NCBI RefSeq assembly: GCF_023184515.1
Contig: NZ_JAAHBP010000005.1
Coordinates: 124,001-188,000, forward strand
Source: Streptomyces sp. D2-8
GTDB taxonomy: Bacteria > Actinomycetota > Actinomycetes > Streptomycetales > Streptomycetaceae
DNA: 64,000 nucleotides
Direction of reading: 5' to 3'
The notes beneath the pieces were generated by a model that searched no databases, was not told the origin of the DNA, and saw nothing but the letters and a program-made list of their open reading frames with translations. The position numbers were made by a program, and so were the translations under genes. Position 1 is the stretch's first letter; each line of letters starts with the position of its first letter. This document shows, in pieces, positions 19,172 to 28,103 of the stretch.

Positions 19172-20509
19172 TCAGCGGGTCGCGCCCGTTACGATCCAGC
19201 GGCCCGAACGGCTGCGGATCCACAGGGTCAGCATCCGCACGGTCATCATGAGCGTCATCGTGGCCCAGAGGGCGGTGAGCCCACCGCCCAGCACGGGGAT
19301 CAGTAGAGCCACCGGCGTGAACACCGCCAGAGTGAGGAGCATCGCCCAGGCGAGGTAGGGGCCGTCGCCTGCACCCATCAGGACTCCGTCCAGGACGAAG
19401 ACGATGCCAGAGATCGGCTGGGAGAGGGCGACGATGATCAGGGCGGGCAGCGCCACATCCTTGACCGCCGGGTCACTGGTGAACAGGGGCAGGAAGGCCG
19501 GGCGGGTGATGACCACCAGAACGCCAAGGACGACCCCGACGGCGATGCCCCACTCGACCATGCGACGGCACGCGTCCCGGGCGCCCTGGGCGTCACCGGC
19601 TCCGAGGTAGCGACCGATGATCGCCTGCCCCGCGATGGCGATGGCGTCGAGGGCGAAGGCCAGCAGACTCCACAGGGAGAGGATGATCTGGTGGGCGGCG
19701 ATGTCGGCATCCCCGAGACGAGCGGCGACCGCCGTGGCGATCATGAGGATCGCCCTCAGGGAGAGGGTGCGCACCAGCAGGGGCACGCCGGCTTGCGCGG
19801 AGGCCCTGATCCCGGCGGCATCGGGACGCAGCGAGGCACCGTGCTTGCGCGCTCCTCGCAGAACCACCACGAGGTAGACCGCGGCCATGCCGCACTGGGC
19901 GATGACGGTGCCCCACGCGGAACCGGCGATCCCCAGATCGGCGCCGTACACAAGCCCGGCGTTGAGGGCGCCGTTGGCGACGAAGCCGGCGATAGCGACA
20001 TAGAGCGGGGTCCTGGTGTCCTGCAGTCCACGCAGGACACCGGTCGCGGCGAGGACGACGAGCATGGCCGGTATGCCGAGCACGGAGATGCGCAGATACG
20101 TGATCGCGTAGGGGGCTGCCGCGTCCGAGGCGCCGAAGAGGTCCACGAGGTGGGGTGCTGTCGGCAGGGCGACGGCGACGACGGCGGCGCCGAGGAGCAG
20201 GGCCAGCCAGATTCCGTCCATGCCCTGTCGGATGGCGGCCTGGAGGTCGCCCGCTCCGACACGGCGGGCGACCGCTGCCGTCGTGGCGTAGGCGAGGAAG
20301 ACGAAGATACTCACGGCGGTCATCAGCAGGGCCGAGGCGACGCCGAGACCGGCGAGTTGGGCCGTGCCCAGATGGCCCACGATAGCGGTGTCGGCCATGA
20401 GGAAGAGGGGCTCGGCGACGAGGGCGCCGAAGGCCGGCACGGCCAGCGCGACGATCTCTCGGTCGTGCTGTCTCCGGCCGGTTCGGCGGCGCACGGGGGC
20501 CTGTGTCAT
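19172..20509 (-). CDS. MATE-family efflux transporter
   Basis: 445 residues from ATG at 20509. Twelve hydrophobic segments fall in two six-helix halves. Landmarks include ALAVPAFGALVAEPLFLMADTA with the conserved Pro and Asp, VGHLGTAQLAGLGVA, GVLRGLQDTRTPL and AGQAIIGRYLGAGD. It is closest to the DinF branch by eye. It exports drugs or metabolites coupled to cations; substrate unknown. A -10-like TACATT lies 7 bases before the ATG, so a leaderless message is possible. Confidence 0.92.
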   Translation of the reverse strand: MTQAPVRRRTGRRQHDREIVALAVPAFGALVAEPLFLMADTAIVGHLGTAQLAGLGVASALLMTAVSIFVFLAYATTAAVARRVGAGDLQAAIRQGMDGIWLALLLGAAVVAVALPTAPHLVDLFGASDAAAPYAITYLRISVLGIPAMLVVLAATGVLRGLQDTRTPLYVAIAGFVANGALNAGLVYGADLGIAGSAWGTVIAQCGMAAVYLVVVLRGARKHGASLRPDAAGIRASAQAGVPLLVRTLSLRAILMIATAVAARLGDADIAAHQIILSLWSLLAFALDAIAIAGQAIIGRYLGAGDAQGARDACRRMVEWGIAVGVVLGVLVVITRPAFLPLFTSDPAVKDVALPALIIVALSQPISGIVFVLDGVLMGAGDGPYLAWAMLLTLAVFTPVALLIPVLGGGLTALWATMTLMMTVRMLTLWIRSRSGRWIVTGATR

Positions 20510-20697
20510 GTGCAGCAATGTAATCGTCCACAGGTAAGAGATGCAAAGCTTTTGTGGTCCTTACTTTCCGTCTTGGCGTGCGCACTGCTGTGCCCTGTTC
20601 GAGGCGATCTTGGGCCGGTTGGGAAAGTTTTTCTTCTGCACAGCCGGTGGACGGCAAAGGTGCAGGTCAAAGTGGCTTCCCTCGTGAGGCGTGCGGC

Positions 20698-20786
20698 TTG
20701 TTCACAGGCCTGTCCACCGGGTCGTGCACAGGTTTCGCGGAGTTCTCCACAGCATCTGGGCCGTCGTCCACATGGCCTGTGGATAA
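20698..20786. promoter_or_regulatory. DnaA-box cluster upstream of dnaB
   Basis: Six 9-mers within 89 bases resemble the DnaA box (TTGTCCACA): TTGTTCACA at 20698, CTGTCCACC at 20710, TCGTGCACA at 20722, TTCTCCACA at 20743, TCGTCCACA at 20764, and TTATCCACA on the minus strand at 20778-20786. The rest of the 20510-20969 intergenic region shows no gene. It must contain the dnaB promoter. Confidence 0.65.
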
Positions 20787-20969
20787 CCAGATTGGCTGAC
20801 GGTGCCGAGGGGCCTACGGTAGTGCGGCGCCCGCTCCGTCCGCCGGTTTTCAAAACGCCACAAAACCGGCGCGCGCCAACCGGAGTTGGGCCTCTTATTT
20901 GTCAGTGCCGTGCCGTAGAACAGAGGGGCACGGCTAGGTCTGCTTCGGCGGACGGGAGGAGGTGGCTCG

Positions 20970-22451
20970 GTGAGCATTTCCGAGCCCTTGGACGACCCGT
21001 GGGCCGACAGCGGGCCCAGTGATCGTCTGCCGGCCTCCCGCCGACGTGGTGACGGAGCCCGGAGCCGCGACGAACAGCACGAGCGAGGCAGGGACAACGG
21101 GGCGTGGGACGGCGGATCGGCCCCGTCGTTCGAGCGGGTTCCCCCGCAGGACATCGACGCCGAGCAGTCCGTCCTCGGCGGCATGCTCCTGTCCAAGGAC
21201 GCCATCGCCGACGTCGTCGAGATCCTCAAGGGCCACGACTTCTACAAGCCGGCCCACGAGACGATCTACCAGGCCGTCCTCGACGTCTACGCCAAGGGCG
21301 AGCCGGCCGACCCCATCACGATCGCGGCCGAGCTCACCAAGCGCGGTGAGATCAACAAGGTCGGCGGGGCCTCGTATCTGCACACCCTCGTCCAGACGGT
21401 GCCGACGGCGGCCAACGCGGCGTACTACGCGGAGATCGTCCACGAGCGGGCCGTCCTGCGCCGCCTGGTCGAGGCCGGGACGCGCATCACGCAGATGGGA
21501 TACGCGGCCGACGACGACGTCGACGAGATCGTCAACCGCGCCCAGGCAGAGGTCTACGCGGTCACCGAGCAGCGCACCAGCGAGGACTACCTGCCGCTCG
21601 GCGACATCATGGAGGGCGCGCTCGACGAGATCGAGGCCATTGGCTCGCGCAGCGGCGAGATGACCGGCGTGCCCACCGGGTTCACCGACTTCGACTCGCT
21701 CACCAACGGCCTGCACCCCGGGCAGATGATCGTCATCGCGGCTCGTCCCGCCATGGGTAAGTCGACGCTGGCCCTGGACTTCGCCCGGGCCGCGTCGATC
21801 AAGCACAACCTGCCGAGCGTCATCTTCTCCCTGGAGATGGGGCGCAACGAGATCGCGATGCGTCTGCTGTCCGCAGAGGCCCGCGTCGCCCTTCACCACA
21901 TGCGGTCCGGCACCATGACGGACGAGGACTGGACGCGTCTGGCGCGCCGGATGCCCGAGGTTTCGTCCGCGCCCCTTTACATCGACGACTCCCCGAACCT
22001 GTCGATGATGGAGATTCGCGCCAAGTGCCGTCGGCTGAAGCAGCGCAACGACATCAGGCTCGTGATCATCGACTATCTCCAGCTGATGCAGTCCGGGGGC
22101 TCCAAGCGCTCCGAGAGCCGTCAGCAGGAGGTCTCGGACATGTCCCGAAACCTCAAGCTCCTGGCCAAGGAACTGGAGGTTCCGGTGATCGCGCTCTCCC
22201 AGCTCAACCGTGGTCCTGAACAGCGCACGGACAAGAAGCCGATGGTGTCCGACCTACGTGAATCGGGCTCCATCGAGCAGGACGCCGACATGGTGATCCT
22301 TCTGCACCGCGAGGACGCGTACGAGAAGGAGTCGCCCCGCGCGGGCGAGGCGGACATCATCGTGGGCAAGCACCGAAACGGCCCGACGGCGACGATCACC
22401 GTCGCCTTCCAGGGCCACTACTCCCGGTTCGTGGACATGGCGCAGACCTGA
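20970..22451 (+). CDS. dnaB: Replicative DNA helicase DnaB
   Basis: 493 residues from GTG with GGAGGAGG upstream. A ~45-residue acidic disordered head precedes the N-terminal domain (PPQDIDAEQSVLGGMLLSKD). The RecA-like domain has Walker A ARPAMGKSTLALDFA near residue 257, then VIFSLEMGRNEIAMR, LVIIDYLQLM and the hexamer motif QLNRGPEQRTDKKPMVSDLR. No intein is present. It unwinds DNA at the fork. A DnaA-box cluster in its promoter suggests DnaA-linked control. Confidence 0.97.
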   Translation: MSISEPLDDPWADSGPSDRLPASRRRGDGARSRDEQHERGRDNGAWDGGSAPSFERVPPQDIDAEQSVLGGMLLSKDAIADVVEILKGHDFYKPAHETIYQAVLDVYAKGEPADPITIAAELTKRGEINKVGGASYLHTLVQTVPTAANAAYYAEIVHERAVLRRLVEAGTRITQMGYAADDDVDEIVNRAQAEVYAVTEQRTSEDYLPLGDIMEGALDEIEAIGSRSGEMTGVPTGFTDFDSLTNGLHPGQMIVIAARPAMGKSTLALDFARAASIKHNLPSVIFSLEMGRNEIAMRLLSAEARVALHHMRSGTMTDEDWTRLARRMPEVSSAPLYIDDSPNLSMMEIRAKCRRLKQRNDIRLVIIDYLQLMQSGGSKRSESRQQEVSDMSRNLKLLAKELEVPVIALSQLNRGPEQRTDKKPMVSDLRESGSIEQDADMVILLHREDAYEKESPRAGEADIIVGKHRNGPTATITVAFQGHYSRFVDMAQT

Positions 22452-22529
22452 TCCGCCCCCACCTCAGCGGCCCTGCCCTGCCTCCGAATGTGCTCGACGA
22501 GAGGATGCCGGGCCAGGTGGACTGGTTCC

Positions 22530-23915
22530 ATGACGACATCTCAGGGAGAACTGCTTCCCGATACACGTCGCGCCCTGCTGCACCGCATCGCCGTCGCACA
22601 GGCCGAAGGGCGGGCCCCGTCGCTCGTCGCGGCCGTGGTGCGAGACGGGACAACGGTGTGGACCGGCGCACGGACCTCCGTGGAAGGGCACGCGCCGGAC
22701 GAGAACGTGCAGTACCGGATCGGCTCGATCACCAAGACCTTCACGGCGGTTCTCGTGCTGCGCCTGCGCGACGAGGGCGCTCTGGACCTTGAGGATCCGC
22801 TGGAGAAGCATCTCCCGGGCACCGGCGTGGGGAAGGCGACCGTCGCCAAACTCCTCGCGCACACAGGCGGGCTGGCGGCTGAGACGCCGGGGCCGTGGTG
22901 GGAGCGGAGCCCAGGATCCTTGCGGCCCGAACTCGACGACGTACTGGGTGAGCGGCCCCTGCTGACCCCGCCCGGCCGACGGTTCCACTACTCGAACCCG
23001 GGCTACGCCCTGCTCGGCGCACTCATCGAGAAGCTCCGCGGGGCATCCTGGGAGGACGTCCTTCGGCGTGAAGTGCTCGAACCCCTGGGGCTGCATCGCA
23101 CGAGCGTGCGGCCGCAGGCGCCCCATGCGGGTGGCTGGGCCGTGCATCCCTGGGCCGATGTGATGCTTCCCGAGCCTGCCGAAGACCTGGGGCGCATGGC
23201 GCCGGCCGGTCAACTCTGGTCGACGAGCGGTGACTTGGCGCGGTTCGCGGTCTTCCTGGTCAACGGCGACGAGCGGGTGCTGAGTGCCGAATCACTGCGG
23301 GAGATGAGGACACCGGCCGCGCCCCACGAGGCGGCGGACGTGGCGAGCGGCTACGCCTACTGCCTGGGCATGGAGATCCGGCGCCGGAACGGGCGGTCCC
23401 TGGTCGGCCATACCGGTTCGCTGCCCGGCTTCCTCGCGTGCCTCATGATCAGCGTCGAGGACGACGTAGCGGCGATCGCCCTGGCCAACGCCACGTCCGG
23501 ACCGCTGCTGTTCCCTGTCGCCGCCGACCTGGTCCGTATCGTCGCCGAGGCGGAGCCGCGCATCCCCGCGCCGTGGAAGCCGCTGGGAGACGTCGATCCG
23601 TCGCTCCTGGAGCTGACGGGACAGTGGTACTGGGGGACGCACGCCTTCGCTCTGCGGATGGCGGCCGACGGGCTCATCTCACTGGGGCCTTTGTCCAGCG
23701 GCGGCCGTCGCTCGCGGTTCCGCCCGAACGGCGACGGCACATGGACGGGGCTGGAGGGCTACTACGCCGGAGAGCTCCTGAAGGCCGTACGGCGGCCGGA
23801 CGGGTCCGTGAGCCATCTGGACCTCGGCTCGTTCGTGTTCACGCGTCAGCCGTACGACGAGGGGGCTCCTGTGCCCGGTGGTGTCGACCCCGAGGGATGG
23901 CGCGGCATCGGATAG
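22530..23915 (+). CDS. Serine hydrolase of the class C beta-lactamase / DD-peptidase fold
   Basis: 461 residues from ATG at 22530. The catalytic SxxK is SITK in RIGSITKTFTAVLVLRL. The Tyr motif is YSN in FHYSNPGYALLGALIEKL, and the third motif is GHTGSLPG. A ~120-residue C-terminal extension probably forms a beta domain. No signal peptide or anchor is seen, so it may be cytosolic, like many esterase-type members. Substrate unknown. It converges on a GNAT gene across a 44-bp parS palindrome. Confidence 0.88.
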   Translation: MTTSQGELLPDTRRALLHRIAVAQAEGRAPSLVAAVVRDGTTVWTGARTSVEGHAPDENVQYRIGSITKTFTAVLVLRLRDEGALDLEDPLEKHLPGTGVGKATVAKLLAHTGGLAAETPGPWWERSPGSLRPELDDVLGERPLLTPPGRRFHYSNPGYALLGALIEKLRGASWEDVLRREVLEPLGLHRTSVRPQAPHAGGWAVHPWADVMLPEPAEDLGRMAPAGQLWSTSGDLARFAVFLVNGDERVLSAESLREMRTPAAPHEAADVASGYAYCLGMEIRRRNGRSLVGHTGSLPGFLACLMISVEDDVAAIALANATSGPLLFPVAADLVRIVAEAEPRIPAPWKPLGDVDPSLLELTGQWYWGTHAFALRMAADGLISLGPLSSGGRRSRFRPNGDGTWTGLEGYYAGELLKAVRRPDGSVSHLDLGSFVFTRQPYDEGAPVPGGVDPEGWRGIG

Positions 23916-23923
23916 GCGGTGAC

Positions 23924-23967
23924 GTGCGTGGGCGCTCTGTTTCACGTGAAACAGAGCGCCCACGCAC
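23924..23967. other. parS: parS within a 44-bp perfect palindrome (probable bidirectional terminator)
   Basis: Exact parS at 23939-23952. The symmetry extends 15 bases on each side (GTGCGTGGGCGCTCT and complement), giving a 22-bp stem between converging genes. The DNA can bind ParB, and its transcript can form a terminator hairpin. Confidence 0.85.
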
Positions 23968-23972
23968 ATGGG

Positions 23973-24425
23973 TCACAGCTGGAGCTTGAAACCCGTGTGA
24001 GAGGCCGTGAAGCCGAGTCGCTCGTAGAAGCGGTGGGCATCGGTGCGCGTCCTGTCGGAGGTCAGCTGGACCAACTGGCATCCCTGATCCCGGGATTCGT
24101 CGATCGCCCACTCGATGAGCCGTGTTCCCAGCCCGCTGCCGCGCTCGTCCGCGTGGATGCGCACTCCCTCGATGATCGACCTGGTCGCACCGCGTCGCGA
24201 CAGTCCGGGAATGATCGTGAGTTGGAGCGTGCCGACGACCCGGCCCTCCCGGACCGCCACGACCAGACGCTGGTTCGGGTCGGCGCTGAGCCGCTCCAGT
24301 GCGGCCAGGTACGGGGCGAGGTCGTCCGGTGACTCGCGCTGTGCGCCCAGTGGATCGTCCGCGAGCATGGCGACGATCGCGGGGACGTCGTCGGCAACGG
24401 CGGCCCGTATCTCAAGATCTCCCAT
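23973..24425 (-). CDS. GNAT-family N-acetyltransferase
   Basis: 150 residues. It starts MGDLEIRAAVADDVPAIVAM; the acetyl-CoA loop is RIHADERGSGLGTRLIEWAI, followed by QLVQLTSDRTRTDAHRFYERLGF. A complete single GNAT domain. Substrate not identifiable from sequence. It lies 69 bases downstream of the MarR gene on the same strand and could be co-transcribed with it. Confidence 0.88.
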   Translation of the reverse strand: MGDLEIRAAVADDVPAIVAMLADDPLGAQRESPDDLAPYLAALERLSADPNQRLVVAVREGRVVGTLQLTIIPGLSRRGATRSIIEGVRIHADERGSGLGTRLIEWAIDESRDQGCQLVQLTSDRTRTDAHRFYERLGFTASHTGFKLQL

Positions 24426-24494
24426 GGACGCACCTTACGCAGAGCCGGCCGGCGCGGTGATGCCGCACGCGGTGATGCGCTGTGCGGAGGCGCT

Positions 24495-24959
24495 CTAGGC
24501 GGGCACCGGAGCCTTCAGTGTCTCCACGACCCGGACCAGCGGAGCCAGCTCGGGGTTCTCAGCCGCTTCATCGAGGGCTTCGCGCAGGGCGGCGTCATTG
24601 GTCGGGCGCGCCGCCTCCAGCAGCTCGAGACCCGACTCGGTGACGTTCGTGTAGATGCCGCGGCGGTCGGTGGGGCACAGGTAGCGCTCCAGGAGTCCGC
24701 GGTCTTCCAGTCGGGTGACCAGGCGCGTGGTAGCGCTCTGGCTGAGGACGACCGCGTCGGCGACCTGCTTCATCTGCAGATGACCTCCGTCGCCGTCGTG
24801 CTGCCGGCTGAGCACGTCCAGCAGGGAGTACTCGCGCGCGCTGAGGTCGTGGCCGGCCTGCAGGGCGCGCTCGATGTGGGACTCGATCCTCCCGTGGAGC
24901 AGGGAGAGGGCGCACCAGCTCTGGGCGAGAGCGGTGATCGCGGGGTCCGTCGCTGTCAT
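24495..24959 (-). CDS. MarR-family transcriptional regulator
   Basis: 154 residues from ATG at 24959 (GGAGG upstream). The winged helix shows LSAREYSLLDVLSR, LQMKQVADAVVLSQSATTRL, VTRLEDRGLLERYLCPTDRR and GIYTNVTESG, the standard MarR core. It is divergent from an AraJ-like MFS exporter with an inverted repeat between them, so it most likely represses that exporter and releases on ligand binding. Confidence 0.92.
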   Translation of the reverse strand: MTATDPAITALAQSWCALSLLHGRIESHIERALQAGHDLSAREYSLLDVLSRQHDGDGGHLQMKQVADAVVLSQSATTRLVTRLEDRGLLERYLCPTDRRGIYTNVTESGLELLEAARPTNDAALREALDEAAENPELAPLVRVVETLKAPVPA

Positions 24960-25023
24960 TGGCGTTTCCTCCGTCCCGGAGCGGCTGACACCCAGGATAG
25001 AGCAGAACCGCAATAGACGGCAG

Positions 25024-25046
25024 TTGCATATAACCCGCGTCTGCAA
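25024..25046. promoter_or_regulatory. Inverted repeat, candidate MarR operator
   Basis: TTGCA at 25024-25028 and TGCAA at 25042-25046 form a dyad in the divergent MarR/MFS intergenic region. This AT-rich stretch stands out in the high-GC context. Confidence 0.5.
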
Positions 25047-25101
25047 TTATTGTGGACGCACGCAAAGCGCTCCTGCAATCTTCTGGGAAGGTAACCCCTC
25101 C

Positions 25102-26310
25102 ATGCCTCTCGCGCTTCTGGCCCTCGCGATCGGGGCCTTCGGGATCGGAACGACGGAATTCGTGATCATGGGCTTGCTGCCCGAGGTCGCGGGCGACTAC
25201 GGGGTCTCCATCCCCACCGCCGGGTACCTGGTGACCGGCTACGCGCTCGGTGTCATGTTCGGCGCCCCGCTGATGACCGTGCTCGGCACCAAGATCTCCC
25301 GCAAGCGGATGCTGATGCTGCTGATGGGCCTGTTCATCGTGGGCAATCTGCTCTCGGCACTCGCTCCGGCCTTCTCCGTGATGCTGATCGGCCGGATCGT
25401 CGCCTCGCTGGCCCACGGCGCCTTCTTCGGCATCGGCTCGGTCGTCGCGGCCGACCTCGTCACCCCGGACAAGAAGGCCGGAGCCATCGCGATGATGTTC
25501 ACCGGTCTGACCGTCGCCAACGTCGTCGGTGTGCCGCTGGGCACGCTCGTCGGGCAGTCCGTCGGCTGGCGGGTGACCTTCGGCATCGTCGCCGCCCTCG
25601 GCGTCATCGGCCTGGCCGGAATCGCCCGGCTCGTCCCCGACATGCCCAAGGCGGAGGGCGTGCGCCTGCGACACGAGCTGGCCGCCTTCAAGAACGTGCA
25701 GGTGCTGCTCGCGATGGCCATGACCGTCCTCGGCTTCGGCGGTGTCTTCGCGGCCATCACCTACATCGCGCCGATGATGACCCATGTCGCCGGCTTCGCC
25801 GACGGCTCCGTCACCTGGCTGCTGGTCCTCTTCGGCCTCGGCATGGTCGGCGGCAACCTCGTCGGCGGCAAGTTCGCCGACCGCGCCCTGATGCCCATGC
25901 TGTACGTCTCTCTGGGCGCCCTGGCCGTCGTGCTGGCACTGTTCACCCTCACCGCCCACGACAAGCTGCTGTCGGCGATCACCATCGCGCTGATCGGCGC
26001 CCTGGGCTTCGCCACCGTGCCGCCGCTCCAGAAGCGGGTCCTCGACCAGGCGCACGGCGCCCCGACTCTGGCCTCCGCCGTGAACATCGGCGCCTTCAAC
26101 CTCGGCAACGCGCTGTCCGCCTGGCTCGGCGGCCTCGTGATCGCGGCGGGCCTCGGCTACACCGCGCCCAACTGGGTCGGTGCCGCCCTGGCCGCCGGAG
26201 CCCTGGTCCTGGCCTTCCTCTCGGCCGCCCTGGAGCGCCGTGCCGGCGACCCAGGCACTGTCGTCACGGGCTCCGCACCGGCCGAGCAGCGGGCCGCAGC
26301 CCACCACTGA
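25102..26310 (+). CDS. MFS exporter, DHA1/AraJ type
   Basis: 402 residues from ATG at 25102. The start reads LALAIGAFGIGTTEFVIMGL, and the first-loop motif is VTGYALGVMFGAPLMT. LAHGAFFGIGSVVAADLV and MFTGLTVANVVGVPLGT are characteristic of the AraJ/YdhP-like drug or sugar efflux group. About twelve helices. Probably controlled by the divergent MarR protein. The short hydrophilic C terminus ends EQRAAAHH. Confidence 0.9.
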   Translation: MPLALLALAIGAFGIGTTEFVIMGLLPEVAGDYGVSIPTAGYLVTGYALGVMFGAPLMTVLGTKISRKRMLMLLMGLFIVGNLLSALAPAFSVMLIGRIVASLAHGAFFGIGSVVAADLVTPDKKAGAIAMMFTGLTVANVVGVPLGTLVGQSVGWRVTFGIVAALGVIGLAGIARLVPDMPKAEGVRLRHELAAFKNVQVLLAMAMTVLGFGGVFAAITYIAPMMTHVAGFADGSVTWLLVLFGLGMVGGNLVGGKFADRALMPMLYVSLGALAVVLALFTLTAHDKLLSAITIALIGALGFATVPPLQKRVLDQAHGAPTLASAVNIGAFNLGNALSAWLGGLVIAAGLGYTAPNWVGAALAAGALVLAFLSAALERRAGDPGTVVTGSAPAEQRAAAHH

Positions 26311-26324
26311 GCAACCGGACCACC

Positions 26325-26575
26325 CAGGACGCAGACGCCCTCGTCGCCGCAGCCCACCGCGCCGTGCTGATCTCCGGTGAGCCAGCACCCGCAAGGCCTA
26401 CACGGCCCCCCAGCTGAACGCGCCCACTGCCGACCTGGTCGACGCGGTGCATCCCGGGGGCCTCTTCCACACGTTGCCCACCGCGCTCGACCGGCCGCTG
26501 CTGTTCATCGCCGGCGGCGGTGCCCCGGAGCAGGACCACGACTTCGCCACGGCCGCCGTGGAGGCCCTCGCCTGA
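26325..26575 (+). pseudogene. Possible gene remnant downstream of the MFS gene
   Basis: Two consecutive stretches in different frames look protein-like: DALVAAAHRAVLISG, then after a one-base shift and an in-frame TGA, a stretch ending PLLFIAGGGAPEQDHDF and a stop at 26573-26575. The second part is hydrophobic and balanced, unlike shadow frames here. It may be the decayed C-terminal part of a small enzyme. Family not recognised; this could also be non-coding sequence. Confidence 0.25.
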
Positions 26576-26591
26576 CCTGCCCCCTTCAGCG

Positions 26592-26634
26592 CGACGACGC
26601 CGGTTCCCTGATCCATGGGGAACCGGCGTCGTCG
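26592..26634. terminator. Terminator hairpin
   Basis: Perfect 17-bp stem CGACGACGCCGGTTCCC / GGGAACCGGCGTCGTCG with a nine-base loop, 13 bases beyond the stop codon of the minus-strand acetyltransferase. Confidence 0.85.
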
Positions 26635-26646
26635 TATCGAGACTCT

Positions 26647-27510
26647 TCAGCCCGCCGCGACCGTGACCGGCGCGAACCGCCTGCTCCAGTCACCGGGCAC
26701 ATCGGTGATCCCGTACGCCATCACCGAGTTGAAGGCGACGGACTCCAGGCCGCGCTCCTTCACCCACGCGAGGAGCTCCTCGTGCCGTACGTCGATGTCG
26801 GTGCGCAAGGGACGGTCGGTGTGTGCGGCGAGGGAGGCGATGAGGGCCTGGGCCACTGATGTGTCGCGTGCGATGAGCGGGCCGACGACGTGGGTGTTCA
26901 TGTTGGGCCAGGCGGCCGCGTAGCCGATGAGCCGCCCGCCCTCCTCGGCCACACGCAACTGGTCGGCAAAAGCGGGGAGTCGGGTGACGATGTGCGTGCG
27001 GTCGTTCCCGAACACCTGCTCGTCGAGCCGGAGGATCGCAGTGAGGTCCTCGGCGGTCGCGGCGCGGGTGGCGACCCTCGGCTCCGGCCCGCCCGGCGTG
27101 AAGCGCCCGAGAACCATCTCGGCCCGCCCGGTGACCTTGAAGCCGAGTTCCTCGTACAGGGGGAGGCCGAAGGGCGTCGCGTGCAGGGTGAGAGGCGTCG
27201 TGCCCATCGCCGAGATGACATGACGCATCAGCCGGCGTCCCACGCCCTGCCGGGCGTGCCGTTCGGCGATCAGGACCATGCCGATCGCGGCGAGGGCGGG
27301 GTCCTGCGGTCCGTACTCGGTGACGACACAGGCGCCCACCAGGCCGCCGTCGGGGTCGTCGATGCCGTAGCCCTTCCCGGCTGTGAGGAGGAAGCCCCAC
27401 TTGTGCTCCTCCCGTGGCCACCCCCGGTCTTCGGACAAGTCGGCGCAGGCTGCTTGATCGCGGAGCGTCAGACGACGGATGGGCAATGAGGCAAGGGAAG
27501 GAGTCGGCAC
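26647..27510 (-). CDS. Tandem GNAT-family acetyltransferase
   Basis: 287 residues from a GTG at 27510; the start is uncertain because no clear ribosome site is seen. The first GNAT domain has AIGMVLIAERHARQGVGRRL and LHATPFGLPLYEELGFK. A second, degenerate GNAT-like half follows from about residue 150 (RAATAEDLTAILRLDEQVF) and ends with a C-terminal SCP2-less tail (YGITDVPGDWSRRF). The two-domain layout resembles GNAT proteins acting on small amines. Substrate unknown. Confidence 0.82.
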   Translation of the reverse strand: MPTPSLASLPIRRLTLRDQAACADLSEDRGWPREEHKWGFLLTAGKGYGIDDPDGGLVGACVVTEYGPQDPALAAIGMVLIAERHARQGVGRRLMRHVISAMGTTPLTLHATPFGLPLYEELGFKVTGRAEMVLGRFTPGGPEPRVATRAATAEDLTAILRLDEQVFGNDRTHIVTRLPAFADQLRVAEEGGRLIGYAAAWPNMNTHVVGPLIARDTSVAQALIASLAAHTDRPLRTDIDVRHEELLAWVKERGLESVAFNSVMAYGITDVPGDWSRRFAPVTVAAG

Positions 27511-28103
27511 GCAGGTCAGGCTGTCCGACAAGGGCCCCTGGCGTCCACCTCTTTCGGCGGAGACATACGAGCTTTTGGCCAGTTGTCGCCGCCTGCACAG
27601 GACGCGGACCGGTTCTGGATGTTTCACGTGAAACACGTAAGAACATCGAGTGTCCGATCGAGGCCTTGAACGGGGCCTTCTTGTCCAATAGTTGACGGAC
27701 TTGATGGTTCGCGCCGTGCCCGCATTCGTGACGAGGGAAGGGGGGACTTGTGTGCACGGCAGTGGCCGGTAGGGTCGACTCCGGTTCGCATCCCACACGG
27801 GACGACCTGTCCCCTGTGGGCCGAGTGCAGGGAAATGCAGCCTAACGGGACGGAGAGATCGAAGACCCGCGTTTCCGGTTATGCGACGGAGCCGTCCAGG
27901 CGAGTGAGAAGCTCGACGAGAGTTGCTGCGGCCAATGTCACACTCTCGCCTTACTTGTCCGTACGGAGCTGGAATACGGGTTGAATGTGGCCGCATTGGC
28001 CGTGACAAGGATGGGAACGCAGACCGTCCACGGGGGAAAGCAGGCACCTTCCGACCGAGGAAGTGCGCAGACCGACCGAAAGATGCTCGAGGCGAGGCAC
28101 ACC
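27511..28103. other. Intergenic region with one parS
   Basis: 593 bases between the divergent GNAT and flavohemoprotein-like genes. It contains an exact parS at 27621-27634. Open frames here are Arg-rich and look non-coding. I see no convincing NsrR-type operator, although nitric-oxide control of the flavohemoprotein would be expected. Confidence 0.5.
27621..27634. other. parS: parS site
   Basis: Exact GTTTCACGTGAAAC in the intergenic region upstream of the GNAT and flavohemoprotein-like genes. Confidence 0.9.
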
